A stretch of 64,000 bases of DNA from Neomelitea salexigens DSM 19753 (GTDB lineage Bacteria; Pseudomonadota; Gammaproteobacteria; Pseudomonadales; Spongiibacteraceae): positions 1-64,000 of the forward strand of contig NZ_AULP01000004.1 of the NCBI RefSeq assembly GCF_000422345.1, read 5' to 3'. The notes below the pieces were generated by a model. The model ran no database searches, was not told the DNA's origin, and saw only the letters and a program-made list of their open reading frames with translations. Positions 20,083 through 28,236 of the stretch are shown piece by piece. Position 1 is the stretch's first letter, and every line of letters begins with the position of its first letter. A program made the translations under genes and the position numbers.

Positions 20083-21389
20083 TGCGTCAGCTCCTTGGTT
20101 GCAACTTCCTCACCCTGCAGGTCTTCAAGAAACACCAGCCCGGCGGCCGCAATAAATTCGGCGCGGCTCAAACGCAGATCGCGTTGCGCGGCGTGATGAC
20201 GTTTGCGGGTTTCCAGATTTTCCTGCTGGGCAATCAGCAGGCTTTGAAAATCAATCGCGCCGGTGCGAAAGTCCGCCAGGCTTGCTTCCAGTTGCTCACT
20301 GGCCATAGGCAGCAGTTCTTTTTCATACAGCGCCCCCCGCTCAAAATGCTCCTGCCAACTCAAGAAGCTGCGCTGCAGTGTGCTTTCAAGCTGCAACAGG
20401 CTATCCCGCTGTTGCCACCTCAGCGCATTCGCCTGTGCGGTGAGGCTGTCTTCGCGAGCCCTGCGTTTGCCAAAGTCCAGCGGCAGGTTCATCCCGACAC
20501 CGACCGTCCAGCGCTTGTCTTCGTTGTCCCACAGGGTGTTGTAGCGGGCCATCAGAGCTACATCCGGCAAGCGATCTTTCCTTTGCAGGGCCAGACGATC
20601 GGAAACTTCTGACTGGTTTGCGCGCAGGGTTTCTATCGCGGGGTGTTGTTCCAGCCGGGTGAGGCTGGCTTTCAGATAGCGCGGCTCAGGATTCAATAGC
20701 GCCCAACCGGTGCCAGTCTCTTCGACAGCGCTAGCCACGCCGGTCGCAGACGCGAGCATAATTTCATTGCGTAGCGTTAGCTTGCGCAGGTCTGCAGCAT
20801 CCTGTTTCAGACTCAGCAGCTGTTGCTGGGCCCGGAGCAGGGCTGAACGAGCGGTGCTGCCGCTGCGATACCCGGCCCGCAGCTGCTCGACAATTTGCTC
20901 GAGCACCGCAACATGCTCATTGCTCAGCGCCAGCGTGGTGTGGGAATGCAGCCACTGGGCATAGGCCTGCCGTACTCGCAGGGCAATGTGGATTCGCTCC
21001 CGATCAAGTTCTGCGTGGCCTTTGTGAATACGAGCCTTTGCCAGCGAGCTATCGAGCGCACGTTCCCCCGGCCAGGGCAGCGCCTGCGACAGTTCTATCT
21101 GATAGCCTTCATCAACCTGGTCAGAGGAATACGTTTCTGGCGCTATACCGAAGCTCAGCCGAGGCTCGGCAAAACGCCCGGCTGCCTTCACACTTTGACT
21201 GTGGGCATTCAGGCGGCTTTGCTGCGCCTGAATAAGAGGCGCACAGGTCAGCGCCAGCGAAACCAGTTCGCGCTCATTGACTGGTGCAGATCGTGTGCAC
21301 TCAGACCCTGAGGGCTCGTTCGCATGCAGATTCGGCGCAATGCTGGCAAGCCCGACTAGCAGCCAGCAATAATATAGTTTCAGTTTCAT
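20079..21389 (-). CDS. cusC: CusC-type outer membrane channel (TolC family)
   Basis: The start at 21389 (MKLKLYYCWLL) is preferred to the longer frame from 21410 because it opens a signal peptide. The protein of about 436 residues has the TolC-family outer membrane factor fold: long helices with repeated heptads and LSFGIAPETYSSDQ in the beta segment. It forms the exit duct for CusB-CusA. Its mature N-terminus has a lone Cys (GSECTRSAP) but no lipobox, so it is probably not lipid-anchored, unlike E. coli CusC. It is first of the three structural genes and follows a Cys-rich exported protein. Confidence 0.88.
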   Translation of the reverse strand: MKLKLYYCWLLVGLASIAPNLHANEPSGSECTRSAPVNERELVSLALTCAPLIQAQQSRLNAHSQSVKAAGRFAEPRLSFGIAPETYSSDQVDEGYQIELSQALPWPGERALDSSLAKARIHKGHAELDRERIHIALRVRQAYAQWLHSHTTLALSNEHVAVLEQIVEQLRAGYRSGSTARSALLRAQQQLLSLKQDAADLRKLTLRNEIMLASATGVASAVEETGTGWALLNPEPRYLKASLTRLEQHPAIETLRANQSEVSDRLALQRKDRLPDVALMARYNTLWDNEDKRWTVGVGMNLPLDFGKRRAREDSLTAQANALRWQQRDSLLQLESTLQRSFLSWQEHFERGALYEKELLPMASEQLEASLADFRTGAIDFQSLLIAQQENLETRKRHHAAQRDLRLSRAEFIAAAGLVFLEDLQGEEVATKELTQ

Positions 21390-21475
21390 TTTTCTCACCC
21401 ATTGCATCAATCAGCGCGTTAGACGCACGCGCAAACATCCTGGCTGCGAAAGTGCAGCCCTGTGGCGAGAAGGGT

Positions 21476-21892
21476 TTAAATGCGAAGGCGGAGTGTAGAG
21501 AGGTAGGTCGCGCGTCCCGTTCGAGCGAGCGCGTGGTCAATGTAATATGAGGCTGTTACAGCGGTTGGAGCAACCGACGGATAAAAATCGAAGGAAGCTG
21601 CGGTAGGAGGTAATTTAAGTAGCGGCTGTATGTCCAGAAACAACACATCGTGCTGATCTTCTGGATCACTGCCCGTGAGCTGCAACTGAACACCAAAGTC
21701 GCAGCAGCCGCCCTGCGTCGATGGCATGGAGTCCATCGCATCACCGTCACAACAGCAATGCTCCATCGCCCCGCTCATGCTCTCATCGAGCTGACAGGCG
21801 AACACACCCTGCGCCTGAACCGCGAGGCTCAGCAGGAGGGCAACCACCAGCGCAATGCGGCGGTCAATTCTTGGCAAGGACAGTTCAATCAT
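21476..21892 (-). CDS. Small exported Cys-rich protein heading the cus operon
   Basis: The 138-residue protein has a signal peptide (RRIALVVALLLSLAV) and cysteine clusters EHCCCDGD and GGCCDFG with intervening Met and Asp residues. It lies upstream of cusCBA on the same strand and directly downstream of the MerR-type promoter at 21921-21951, so it is the first gene of the operon. The Cys-rich mature part and position parallel the leader proteins of the czc and cop operons here. Periplasmic metal binding is likely. The family is not recognised with certainty. Confidence 0.65.
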   Translation of the reverse strand: MIELSLPRIDRRIALVVALLLSLAVQAQGVFACQLDESMSGAMEHCCCDGDAMDSMPSTQGGCCDFGVQLQLTGSDPEDQHDVLFLDIQPLLKLPPTAASFDFYPSVAPTAVTASYYIDHALARTGRATYLSTLRLRI

Positions 21893-21920
21893 TCAAGACA
21901 ATCTATCTTCTAAACTTCTT

Positions 21921-21951
21921 ACAGTAAACCCTTGAGTTGCAAAAGGGTCAA
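21921..21951 (-). promoter_or_regulatory. MerR-type promoter/operator of the cus operon
   Basis: The minus-strand -35 TTGACC (21951-21946) and -10 TACTGT (21926-21921) have a 19-base spacer. Perfect 6-base arms ACCCTT and AAGGGT lie in the -35/spacer region. This is the clearest of the non-CadR MerR-like sites and fits a CueR/CusR-like Cu(I) sensor encoded elsewhere. Confidence 0.68.
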
Positions 21952-22070
21952 TCTTCGAACCCTGCCGACTTATATTCATTAAAACGCGTCGAAGTTGTAA
22001 AACGTCAGCTTATCCTATATAACTATTTCAATTAAATCAGTATGTTACTAATTCTATGAAAGTCTTGTGC

Positions 22071-22385
22071 TTAATATGTCAACACACCCACGTTAAGCTT
22101 GTCTTCGCTGATACCGAGGTCGCGCTGGCATTTGACCACCGTGGCGGCAAAGGCTTCATGCAGTTCGAACAGGTCGATGTCGTCGGCGGTTAACGCCTGC
22201 TCCTGCATAAGCTTTTGCGTGGCGGCGCAGCAACCTGAGATGACAGTTAATGGATCGTCGCAAACACTGGCGACGGCGCAGATACGCGCGCGTGGCGCTT
22301 TACCCAGCGTCTCGCCCAATGCTTCGTCGCCCACCAACACCAAGGCAGCGCCATCGGCCAGTGACGGCTTCGCCAGGCGCCGAGC
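22071..22385 (-). pseudogene. Thiolase (acetyl-CoA acetyltransferase) fragment, truncated at both ends
   Basis: The frame reads KPSLADGAALVLVGDEAL, then DLFELHEAFAATVVKCQ with the thiolase HEAFA motif, and stops soon after DKLNV. In intact thiolases that point is followed by NGGAIA and the GHP active-site region. No such sequence follows here. On the 5' side the fragment abuts the TGA stop of the pseudopilin gene in the same frame, so the first two thirds of a thiolase are missing. It is a remnant at the junction between the metal block and the housekeeping chromosome. I see no other remnant of the gene in the window. Confidence 0.85.
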
Positions 22386-22859
22386 TCAGTAGTCGCTGTC
22401 ACTTTCAAAAACAACGAGCAAATCCCGGTTCTCACCACTGCCTCCTTCGACGCCATCAGCACCTAAGGTTTTCACGCTGAAGGATGGCGGCGCGTCGGAG
22501 CTGTGATAGATATAATCGCGCTTCCATGGGTCGCGAATCAGGCTACTGCGACTTAAATAGGGACCGGCCCAACGCGGGCTGAGAGGCTCTAAGACAGGAC
22601 TTTCCAACAGCGCGTATAGCCCTTGGTCAGGGCTTGGGTAACGCAAATTATCAAGCTTATATTGATGCAGCGCCCGGGTAATTCGCTCTAGATCAATTTC
22701 CGCTTGTTCATGCAAAGCCTCATCGACACGCTGCTTAACAAGGCTGCTTACATATATCGTTAGTGCTGAGGCGATCAGCAAGACAAAGAGGATTTCGCGA
22801 CGGGTAATACCCCGGCTAGTGCCGGGGCCTGGGTTTGCCATACGGAGGCGAAGGTGCAT
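22386..22859 (-). CDS. GspG-like type II secretion pseudopilin
   Basis: The 157-residue protein has a prepilin-peptidase site RGITRREILFVLLI with Gly at -1 and Glu at +5, followed by the hydrophobic helix. The rest resembles the GspG major pseudopilin, with YPSPDQGLYALL and the conserved DPWKRDYIY. The terminal half is shorter than in GspG of full type II systems, and no other gsp gene is present. It is therefore a stand-alone minor pseudopilin or a degenerate GspG. It lies immediately downstream of the reductase gene (no gap), probably co-transcribed, and is followed by the thiolase fragment. The N-terminus could start slightly further in. Confidence 0.7.
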   Translation of the reverse strand: MHLRLRMANPGPGTSRGITRREILFVLLIASALTIYVSSLVKQRVDEALHEQAEIDLERITRALHQYKLDNLRYPSPDQGLYALLESPVLEPLSPRWAGPYLSRSSLIRDPWKRDYIYHSSDAPPSFSVKTLGADGVEGGSGENRDLLVVFESDSDY

Positions 22860-23852
22860 TTATAGCTTTACTCTAATTCTCCCGCTCACTGATACCTCAA
22901 GGAAGCGCGCCAAATAATCAGGCACTTCGTCGAGGGTTATTTCAGTTAGCAGAGCAGACCACGCCGCGTCATCGAGCTTCCACTGCTCGGCAAAACGCTG
23001 CCATATATCAGCTTTCCGTTGCTGACTAATTTCTACTGAATCGACACCCAGTAAGCATACACCGCGCAGAATAAATGGGAAAACGCTGCTGTTGATATTC
23101 ACCCCGGCAGCCAGTCCACAACAAGCGACGGCACCCTCGGGCTGAATAATTTTTAACAGGTTTGCCAGTGGATCGCCGCCGAGCGTGTCAATTGCCGCAT
23201 CAAACAATGGCTTCGCCATTGGTTTTTTATCGAACTCTGCCAGCATCGACGGCGCCACACAATGTTGAGCGCCAATGCCCTGTAAAAAGTCATATTGTTG
23301 CGTCTTGCCACTGATCGCGGTGACCTCCGCACCCAGTTGATTAAGCAATGCAATGGCAACACTACCAACACCACCACTGGCACCCGTTACGGCAATTTTA
23401 AGACCGCTCAGCTCGCCCAATTGGCGCTGGAGCTTCTCCACGCATAGGCCGGCCGTCAATCCAGCGGTGCCGAGTGCCATCGCCTCTGCACTGTCCAAGC
23501 CATCCGGGGCGGCCAGTAACCATTCACCGGGCACTTGAATTTGTTCTGCCAGGCCGCCGTCGGTGTTCATTCCCAGGTCATAGCCCGTCACGATAACGCG
23601 GTCACCCGCCTTCCAATTGTCGCTGGACGAGGCCAGCACTGTGCCCGCGGCATCGATGCCCGGGGTGTGCGGGTAGTTGCGGGTTACCCCTTTGTTGCCC
23701 GCGGCAGACAGTGCATCTTTATAGTTGAGCGACGAGTATTCTACCGCTACGCGCACTTCGCCATTACTGGGCTGAGCAAAGTCGTCTTTGTCGACAACGC
23801 TGCACTGATAGGCGTCCTGCTCTTCTCTGACCTGTACGGCTTTAAATGTCAT
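22860..23852 (-). CDS. acuI: AcuI/YhdH-family acrylyl-CoA reductase (medium-chain dehydrogenase)
   Basis: The ATG at 23852 (MTFKAVQVREEQ) is preferred to the longer frame from 23900. The protein of about 330 residues is a quinone-oxidoreductase-type MDR protein. It has the N-terminal GroES-like domain (YSSLNYKDAL, HTPGIDAAG) and a Rossmann domain with VTGASGGVGSVAI. These features are typical of AcuI, which reduces acryloyl-CoA to propionyl-CoA with NADPH, for example in DMSP breakdown. No other DMSP gene is present, so the substrate is uncertain. It starts 14 bases after the sohB stop. Confidence 0.85.
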   Translation of the reverse strand: MTFKAVQVREEQDAYQCSVVDKDDFAQPSNGEVRVAVEYSSLNYKDALSAAGNKGVTRNYPHTPGIDAAGTVLASSSDNWKAGDRVIVTGYDLGMNTDGGLAEQIQVPGEWLLAAPDGLDSAEAMALGTAGLTAGLCVEKLQRQLGELSGLKIAVTGASGGVGSVAIALLNQLGAEVTAISGKTQQYDFLQGIGAQHCVAPSMLAEFDKKPMAKPLFDAAIDTLGGDPLANLLKIIQPEGAVACCGLAAGVNINSSVFPFILRGVCLLGVDSVEISQQRKADIWQRFAEQWKLDDAAWSALLTEITLDEVPDYLARFLEVSVSGRIRVKL

Positions 23853-23865
23853 TATTTCCCCCGAT

Positions 23866-24900
23866 TTAGCCGACAAAGCGGCTGTTGCGAATTTTTTCAA
23901 CGACTCCCCAAAAGCCTCTGTCTATCGCCGTTTCAGCAGCGAAGCCAAGGCGCTCGGGTAAGCTGCGCTTTTGCTTAAAGTGCACCGCATAAATATCGGT
24001 GTCTTCACGTTTGCTCAGCAGATAGTCATCGCTGGTGGAAATACCGTCAATTAGACCTTTGTCCAGTGCGCGGCGGCCATACCACACCTCGCCAGTGGCA
24101 ATGGATTCAATATCCAATGACGGCCGGTTCTCACTGACAAACTCTTTGAACAGCTGGTGGGTTTCCTCAAGCTCTTCAATAAATTTTTTCCGCCCTTCAT
24201 CCGTGTTTTCGCCAACCATAGTGAGGGTGCGCTTGAACTCGCCAGCGGTGTGCAATTCAACATCGACATCGTGCTTTTTCAGCAAGCGGTGGAAGTTGGG
24301 CATTTGCGCCACGACGCCGATTGAACCAATGACGGCAAAGGGTGCCGCAAGCAATTGATTGCCGATACACGCCATCATATAGCCACCGCTGGCGGCAACC
24401 CTGTCGATGGCGATGGTGAGGGGAATCCCCTTGTCGCGCAGTCGCTGCAGTTGCGATGAAGCCAGGCCGTAGCTATGCACCATGCCGCCAGGGCTTTCCA
24501 GGCGCAGCAGCACTTCGTCCTGGTCATTGGCAACGGTGAGTATTGCGCTGATTTCGTGGCGTAATGACTCCACTGCAGAGGCGCGAATATCGCCGTCGAA
24601 GTCGAGAACAAATAGCCGCTTTTTCGTTTTTTCCTGCTTGGCTTTGCGCTCGGCCTTGTCTTGCTTTTTCTTATCCTTGCGCAGTTTTTTGTACTTTTCT
24701 TCGCTGAGCAAGCCATAGTTCATGGTGTCTTGCCAGTCTTCAAAACGCTCGTGCAGACGGCTGACTTCAACATGGCCGTCTTCACCCTCGCGCTTGCTGC
24801 GCTGGCTAAACGAGGTAATAACGGTGAGCAATAAAACAATAAATACCAATGCCGTAACCGCTTTCGCGAGAAACAGACTGTAATCCACTAGAAAGTCCAA
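23866..24900 (-). CDS. sohB: SohB inner-membrane S49-family serine protease
   Basis: The 344-residue protein begins with a membrane segment (SLFLAKAVTALVFIVLLLTV) and a charged linker, then a peptidase S49 domain. The nucleophile region reads DRVAASGGYMMACIG, with the serine in ASGGY and the conserved IGSIG further on; the catalytic lysine is probably in GEFKRTLT. The N-terminal SohB extension is present, separating it from SppA. SohB degrades signal peptides or misfolded peptides at the inner membrane. It follows the reductase and precedes the predicted membrane protein in the leftward gene series, with a gap of 60 bases to the latter. Confidence 0.93.
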   Translation of the reverse strand: MDFLVDYSLFLAKAVTALVFIVLLLTVITSFSQRSKREGEDGHVEVSRLHERFEDWQDTMNYGLLSEEKYKKLRKDKKKQDKAERKAKQEKTKKRLFVLDFDGDIRASAVESLRHEISAILTVANDQDEVLLRLESPGGMVHSYGLASSQLQRLRDKGIPLTIAIDRVAASGGYMMACIGNQLLAAPFAVIGSIGVVAQMPNFHRLLKKHDVDVELHTAGEFKRTLTMVGENTDEGRKKFIEELEETHQLFKEFVSENRPSLDIESIATGEVWYGRRALDKGLIDGISTSDDYLLSKREDTDIYAVHFKQKRSLPERLGFAAETAIDRGFWGVVEKIRNSRFVG

Positions 24901-24959
24901 AAACGGGCTCCAAGTCAGTTAGAAAAGGTTCGTCATAGTGGTACGGGGCCGATCAACAG

Positions 24960-25613
24960 TCAAGTTGACCAGTTACGCAACGCCTTGATAGCAATTGGGT
25001 TTTTGGGCCGAATAAACATGCCGCTGCGGCCGAGGAAAACATCAAAGACTGCGCCGTCCTGCAAGGGAGCATAAACGCCGTTGCCGTAGTCGACATCCAC
25101 CCAACGCCAAATAAACGCGTAGTTACTGAGCATTGGCCAACTATCGAGCCATTCACCGCTGGGTAGCGGGTGCACCGTTCGCTGGCTATTCGCTTCGCGC
25201 TCGGGGTGTTGATAGCGACCGCTCAGGCGCTCAAGGCGAACCAGGTTATTCAAACCCAGCTTTGCCAGCGCAGCATCCCAACGCAGCACCCTACCCTCAA
25301 GCCGCCATTCATCGCCGCGCACGGGGAAGTGAAATGGCATGGGATTACCGTCGATATCCAGGCGCAGCGCAAAACTATTCTCGCTGGACTGCGCAACGAA
25401 TACGGTGGCTATGCGCTGCTCCTCTGCCAAATTGCGATAACTGATTAGGTCTTGGCTGACCAGGACAGTCGTAGCCGTCATCGGCGCAAATGCGAGGAGT
25501 AAAATCCCGCAAGACAGCGGGCGGCGGCGCAGCGAAAGCAACAGAACGACGCAAATTAGAAGGCTGCTGGCGCAGATTAACAGTAACAGCGTAGAGAGAT
25601 CAGGAAGCGGCAT
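24960..25613 (-). CDS. Hypothetical membrane protein downstream of fimL
   Basis: The 217-residue protein has two N-terminal hydrophobic helices (about residues 7-27 and 33-53) and a soluble remainder of about 160 residues with no recognisable motif. It overlaps the 3' end of fimL by 14 bases, so the two are probably translated together. The soluble part contains aromatic-rich beta-type sequence such as WLDSWPMLSNY, which suggests a periplasmic globular domain. I could not assign a family. The lack of enzymatic motif, membrane anchor and coupling to fimL suggest a role in envelope or pilus regulation, which is only an inference. Confidence 0.6.
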   Translation of the reverse strand: MPLPDLSTLLLLICASSLLICVVLLLSLRRRPLSCGILLLAFAPMTATTVLVSQDLISYRNLAEEQRIATVFVAQSSENSFALRLDIDGNPMPFHFPVRGDEWRLEGRVLRWDAALAKLGLNNLVRLERLSGRYQHPEREANSQRTVHPLPSGEWLDSWPMLSNYAFIWRWVDVDYGNGVYAPLQDGAVFDVFLGRSGMFIRPKNPIAIKALRNWST

Positions 25614-27387
25614 TTCCCGTGTCCTGCGCCATCTCTACCGGAAAGCCCAATTGTTTTAATGAGTCTTCTGCAATAAGCAAAATTTTCTCGTCGGGGATAT
25701 GGCGCGATTCCAATTCGCCGAGATAATACTCGACGCTGATCATCGCATCGGCAAGCGTCTCTAGTGCTTGCGCATCGCCCTGTGCATCGCTGCTTTCGCG
25801 TCCCATAAAGGCCTTAACGAAACGAGTTGCTGACCCGGTGACCGCCGCCAAGCGGCGCATTTTCAAAATATCGAAAGCGCCCCGCACCGAGCTCAAACTA
25901 CTCGGCACGTTTGCAATATGTGTGCTATCAAAGCCAGAGTCGATATAGGAAGCGATGGCGCGCTTAATCATGCCAATGGCGCTTTTCGCCTCTTCAATCA
26001 CGATTGCCGTGGCCTCGCTCACCTGGTTGTCGGCACTGATGCTATCGCGCTTATCAATGCTAAGCGCATTTAGCTCATCGTAGTTGAGCTTGCGTCGGTC
26101 GATCTGAGCCAGGCTACTTTCGATAAACAGCAGTGTTTCCGCCAACTCTTCAAGTACCGCTCTGGCATTGCTGAGGTCAGTGCCGATGAGATCCAGCAAC
26201 ACGCCGGCATAGCGCCCCAATACTTCAGAGAGTGATGGCAGGTTGAGCACTAGCAGCACATCGGCGCCCTGCTGCAGCAATTCGCTGAGCGGGCGAATTT
26301 CTTCGTCGTCACTACGGCCGTGTTGTGCCAGTAACTCGAGAATATCTTTGGCATGACGCAGCTCTGTCCGGAGCTCGTTGAGCACGGAGGAGACCGTGTC
26401 GTAGCTTAAGCCCAGCATCTGCGTGCGCAGGCGTTGGATTTCTACATCATTAATATCGAAGGGGCGAGTACCAATAGCCTGTAATAATTTGCCGTTAAAC
26501 CCCTCCTGCCAGGACGACAATCGAAGCAGGAATAACAGCTCTTGTTCCAGGATTTCGTCCCCAGCCTTATCTGAACCCAGTCGCCGCAGAGCGCCATCCA
26601 AGCCGGTTAGCAGGCGTTTTCTCCGGGGGTTCAGTTCCAAGCCACCCTGGGCAAAGGCCTCTATGACCGCGCTGGCCAGCAGCCAAAATCGCTGATTCCG
26701 TCCCGCCGGCAGCGCCCCACACAAACGACGCAGCGCACGCGACATTAAGGTGAATTGCATTGCTGGTTGCGCGTCTCGCAGCAGTCCCAATAAGGCCCGC
26801 TGGTAACTTTGTCGAACACGCTTAAGCAGCTCTGCTAAGGCGTCAGGGGACATTGCCTGACTGCGCAACTTCAACTCCGAGTCGCGGCTAAAGACATAGG
26901 CATCATTCGTGCAGAAATAGCTATCGGGCAGCAGTAATTGGCGGTGAGCCTCTCGCAGCTCGTTGGCGTGAGTAATCGCCATCAACGGAATTTCGTTGCC
27001 TCGACTTTGTACAAACTCTAGGTAGCGCGGCAGAACAAAAAAAGCCGTGCTCAGGGCGTTCAACTGGGCATCTGGCAAGGCTGCGGTATTGCTGACAATC
27101 GCTTGGCAGAGCGAGCGCATTTCATCGGCGATAAGCGCGGCGCCACGCACTTCGATCAGCCGCAGGGTTCCCCCTATTTGACGAAGCGCCATCTCGCACT
27201 CATCCAACAGGCGCAAATCGTGGCGCTCCGCCAAGAAGGTTTCAAATATATTGGTGGCTTGCTGCAGGGTATTACTGAGCTCCTCCCCCACCAATGCGTA
27301 GGAGCTACTGTTGATACTATTTTGCAATGCGGCTTGCTTGAACACTGGTAATGCCCCGTTGTCACGAGCCTGGCGCGGCTCAAACAA
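25600..27387 (-). CDS. fimL: FimL-like Hpt-related scaffolding protein
   Basis: The 595-residue, mostly helical protein resembles the N-terminal part of ChpA/PilL-type chemotaxis kinases, with LRLIEVRGAALIADEMRS near residue 100. That segment lacks the phosphate-accepting His of a working Hpt domain. FimL in Pseudomonas is such a degenerate Hpt protein that supports cAMP and type IV pilus function. The location downstream of dnaQ and near rnhA matches my recollection of the Pseudomonas region. The remaining length has no kinase or receiver domain. The alternative is an unassigned Hpt-like scaffold. No pil or vfr gene is in the window. Confidence 0.72.
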   Translation of the reverse strand: MFEPRQARDNGALPVFKQAALQNSINSSSYALVGEELSNTLQQATNIFETFLAERHDLRLLDECEMALRQIGGTLRLIEVRGAALIADEMRSLCQAIVSNTAALPDAQLNALSTAFFVLPRYLEFVQSRGNEIPLMAITHANELREAHRQLLLPDSYFCTNDAYVFSRDSELKLRSQAMSPDALAELLKRVRQSYQRALLGLLRDAQPAMQFTLMSRALRRLCGALPAGRNQRFWLLASAVIEAFAQGGLELNPRRKRLLTGLDGALRRLGSDKAGDEILEQELLFLLRLSSWQEGFNGKLLQAIGTRPFDINDVEIQRLRTQMLGLSYDTVSSVLNELRTELRHAKDILELLAQHGRSDDEEIRPLSELLQQGADVLLVLNLPSLSEVLGRYAGVLLDLIGTDLSNARAVLEELAETLLFIESSLAQIDRRKLNYDELNALSIDKRDSISADNQVSEATAIVIEEAKSAIGMIKRAIASYIDSGFDSTHIANVPSSLSSVRGAFDILKMRRLAAVTGSATRFVKAFMGRESSDAQGDAQALETLADAMISVEYYLGELESRHIPDEKILLIAEDSLKQLGFPVEMAQDTGNAAS

Positions 27388-27502
27388 AGCTCAACCCACT
27401 TGTAAAATTGACAGTTAAGCTGCGGTATTTATTCGTCTTTTTATCAGTTATTTTTGCTTATGCACAGCGTCAAACAGCATAAAGCGCGACTGCGCCACGA
27501 AA

Positions 27503-28234
27503 TCAGCTGCCGTCACTCGCCTCAGTGCTGCGCCAAAGGCAATTGCCGCCACTGGCTTTATCAATGATCTGCAGTTGCTCGAGGTGAGCGGCCAGCTCAT
27601 CCTCGCTGGCGCGCACCACCGTTAAAGCAGGCCGCTCCGCTGGCAAGCGCCGAATCCCCTTGGTTCCGCCTTCCCCGCCCTCGTTGCTATCCTCACCGGC
27701 AAGCGCCAGATTGGTCTGGCCACCGGTCATGATTAGATACACATCGGCCAGTATCTCAGCATCGAGCAATGCGCCGTGAAGGTCGCGCTGAGAATTATCT
27801 ACATAGTAACGCTGGCACAATGCATCAAGGCTATTCCGCTGCCCGGGGTGCTTCTGGCGCGCCATGACCAAGGTGTCGACCACACCGCAGATTTCTGCAA
27901 GCTTTGGCTGCCGGCCCGGTAGTCTGGCCAGCTCCATATCGAGGAAGCCAACGTCGAACGGCGCATTGTGAATGACGAGCTCGGCGCCGCGAACAAAATC
28001 GAGAAATTCCTCAGCCACGGCTGAAAACAACGGCTTATCGGCAAGCATTTCATTGGTAATACCGTGGACCTCTATCGCCCCCGCTTCAACTTCACGCTCG
28101 GGGTTGATATAGCGGTGGAAGTGCCGCCCCGTCAGCTTTCGACCAACGAGCTCCACACAACCTATTTCGATAATCCGGTGGCCATCATTAGGGTCAATAC
28201 CGGTGGTTTCTGTATCGAGGACAATCTGGCGCAT
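27503..28234 (-). CDS. dnaQ: DNA polymerase III epsilon subunit (3'-5' exonuclease)
   Basis: The 243-residue DEDDh exonuclease shows motif I MRQIVLDTETTGID (Asp7, Glu9), motif II in VIHNAPFDVGFLD and motif III HGALLDAEILADVYL with the catalytic His and Asp. It proofreads during chromosome replication as part of the Pol III core. The C-terminal tail binds the alpha subunit. It begins two bases after the rnhA stop, so the two form one unit, as in most Gammaproteobacteria. Confidence 0.96.
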   Translation of the reverse strand: MRQIVLDTETTGIDPNDGHRIIEIGCVELVGRKLTGRHFHRYINPEREVEAGAIEVHGITNEMLADKPLFSAVAEEFLDFVRGAELVIHNAPFDVGFLDMELARLPGRQPKLAEICGVVDTLVMARQKHPGQRNSLDALCQRYYVDNSQRDLHGALLDAEILADVYLIMTGGQTNLALAGEDSNEGGEGGTKGIRRLPAERPALTVVRASEDELAAHLEQLQIIDKASGGNCLWRSTEASDGS

Positions 28235-28236
28235 CG

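Noticed and set aside
22071-22859. Stop-codon read-through producing a pseudopilin-thiolase fusion
   Set aside because: The frames align across the TGA, but the thiolase part is truncated at its far end and has no functional core. A remnant explains it better.
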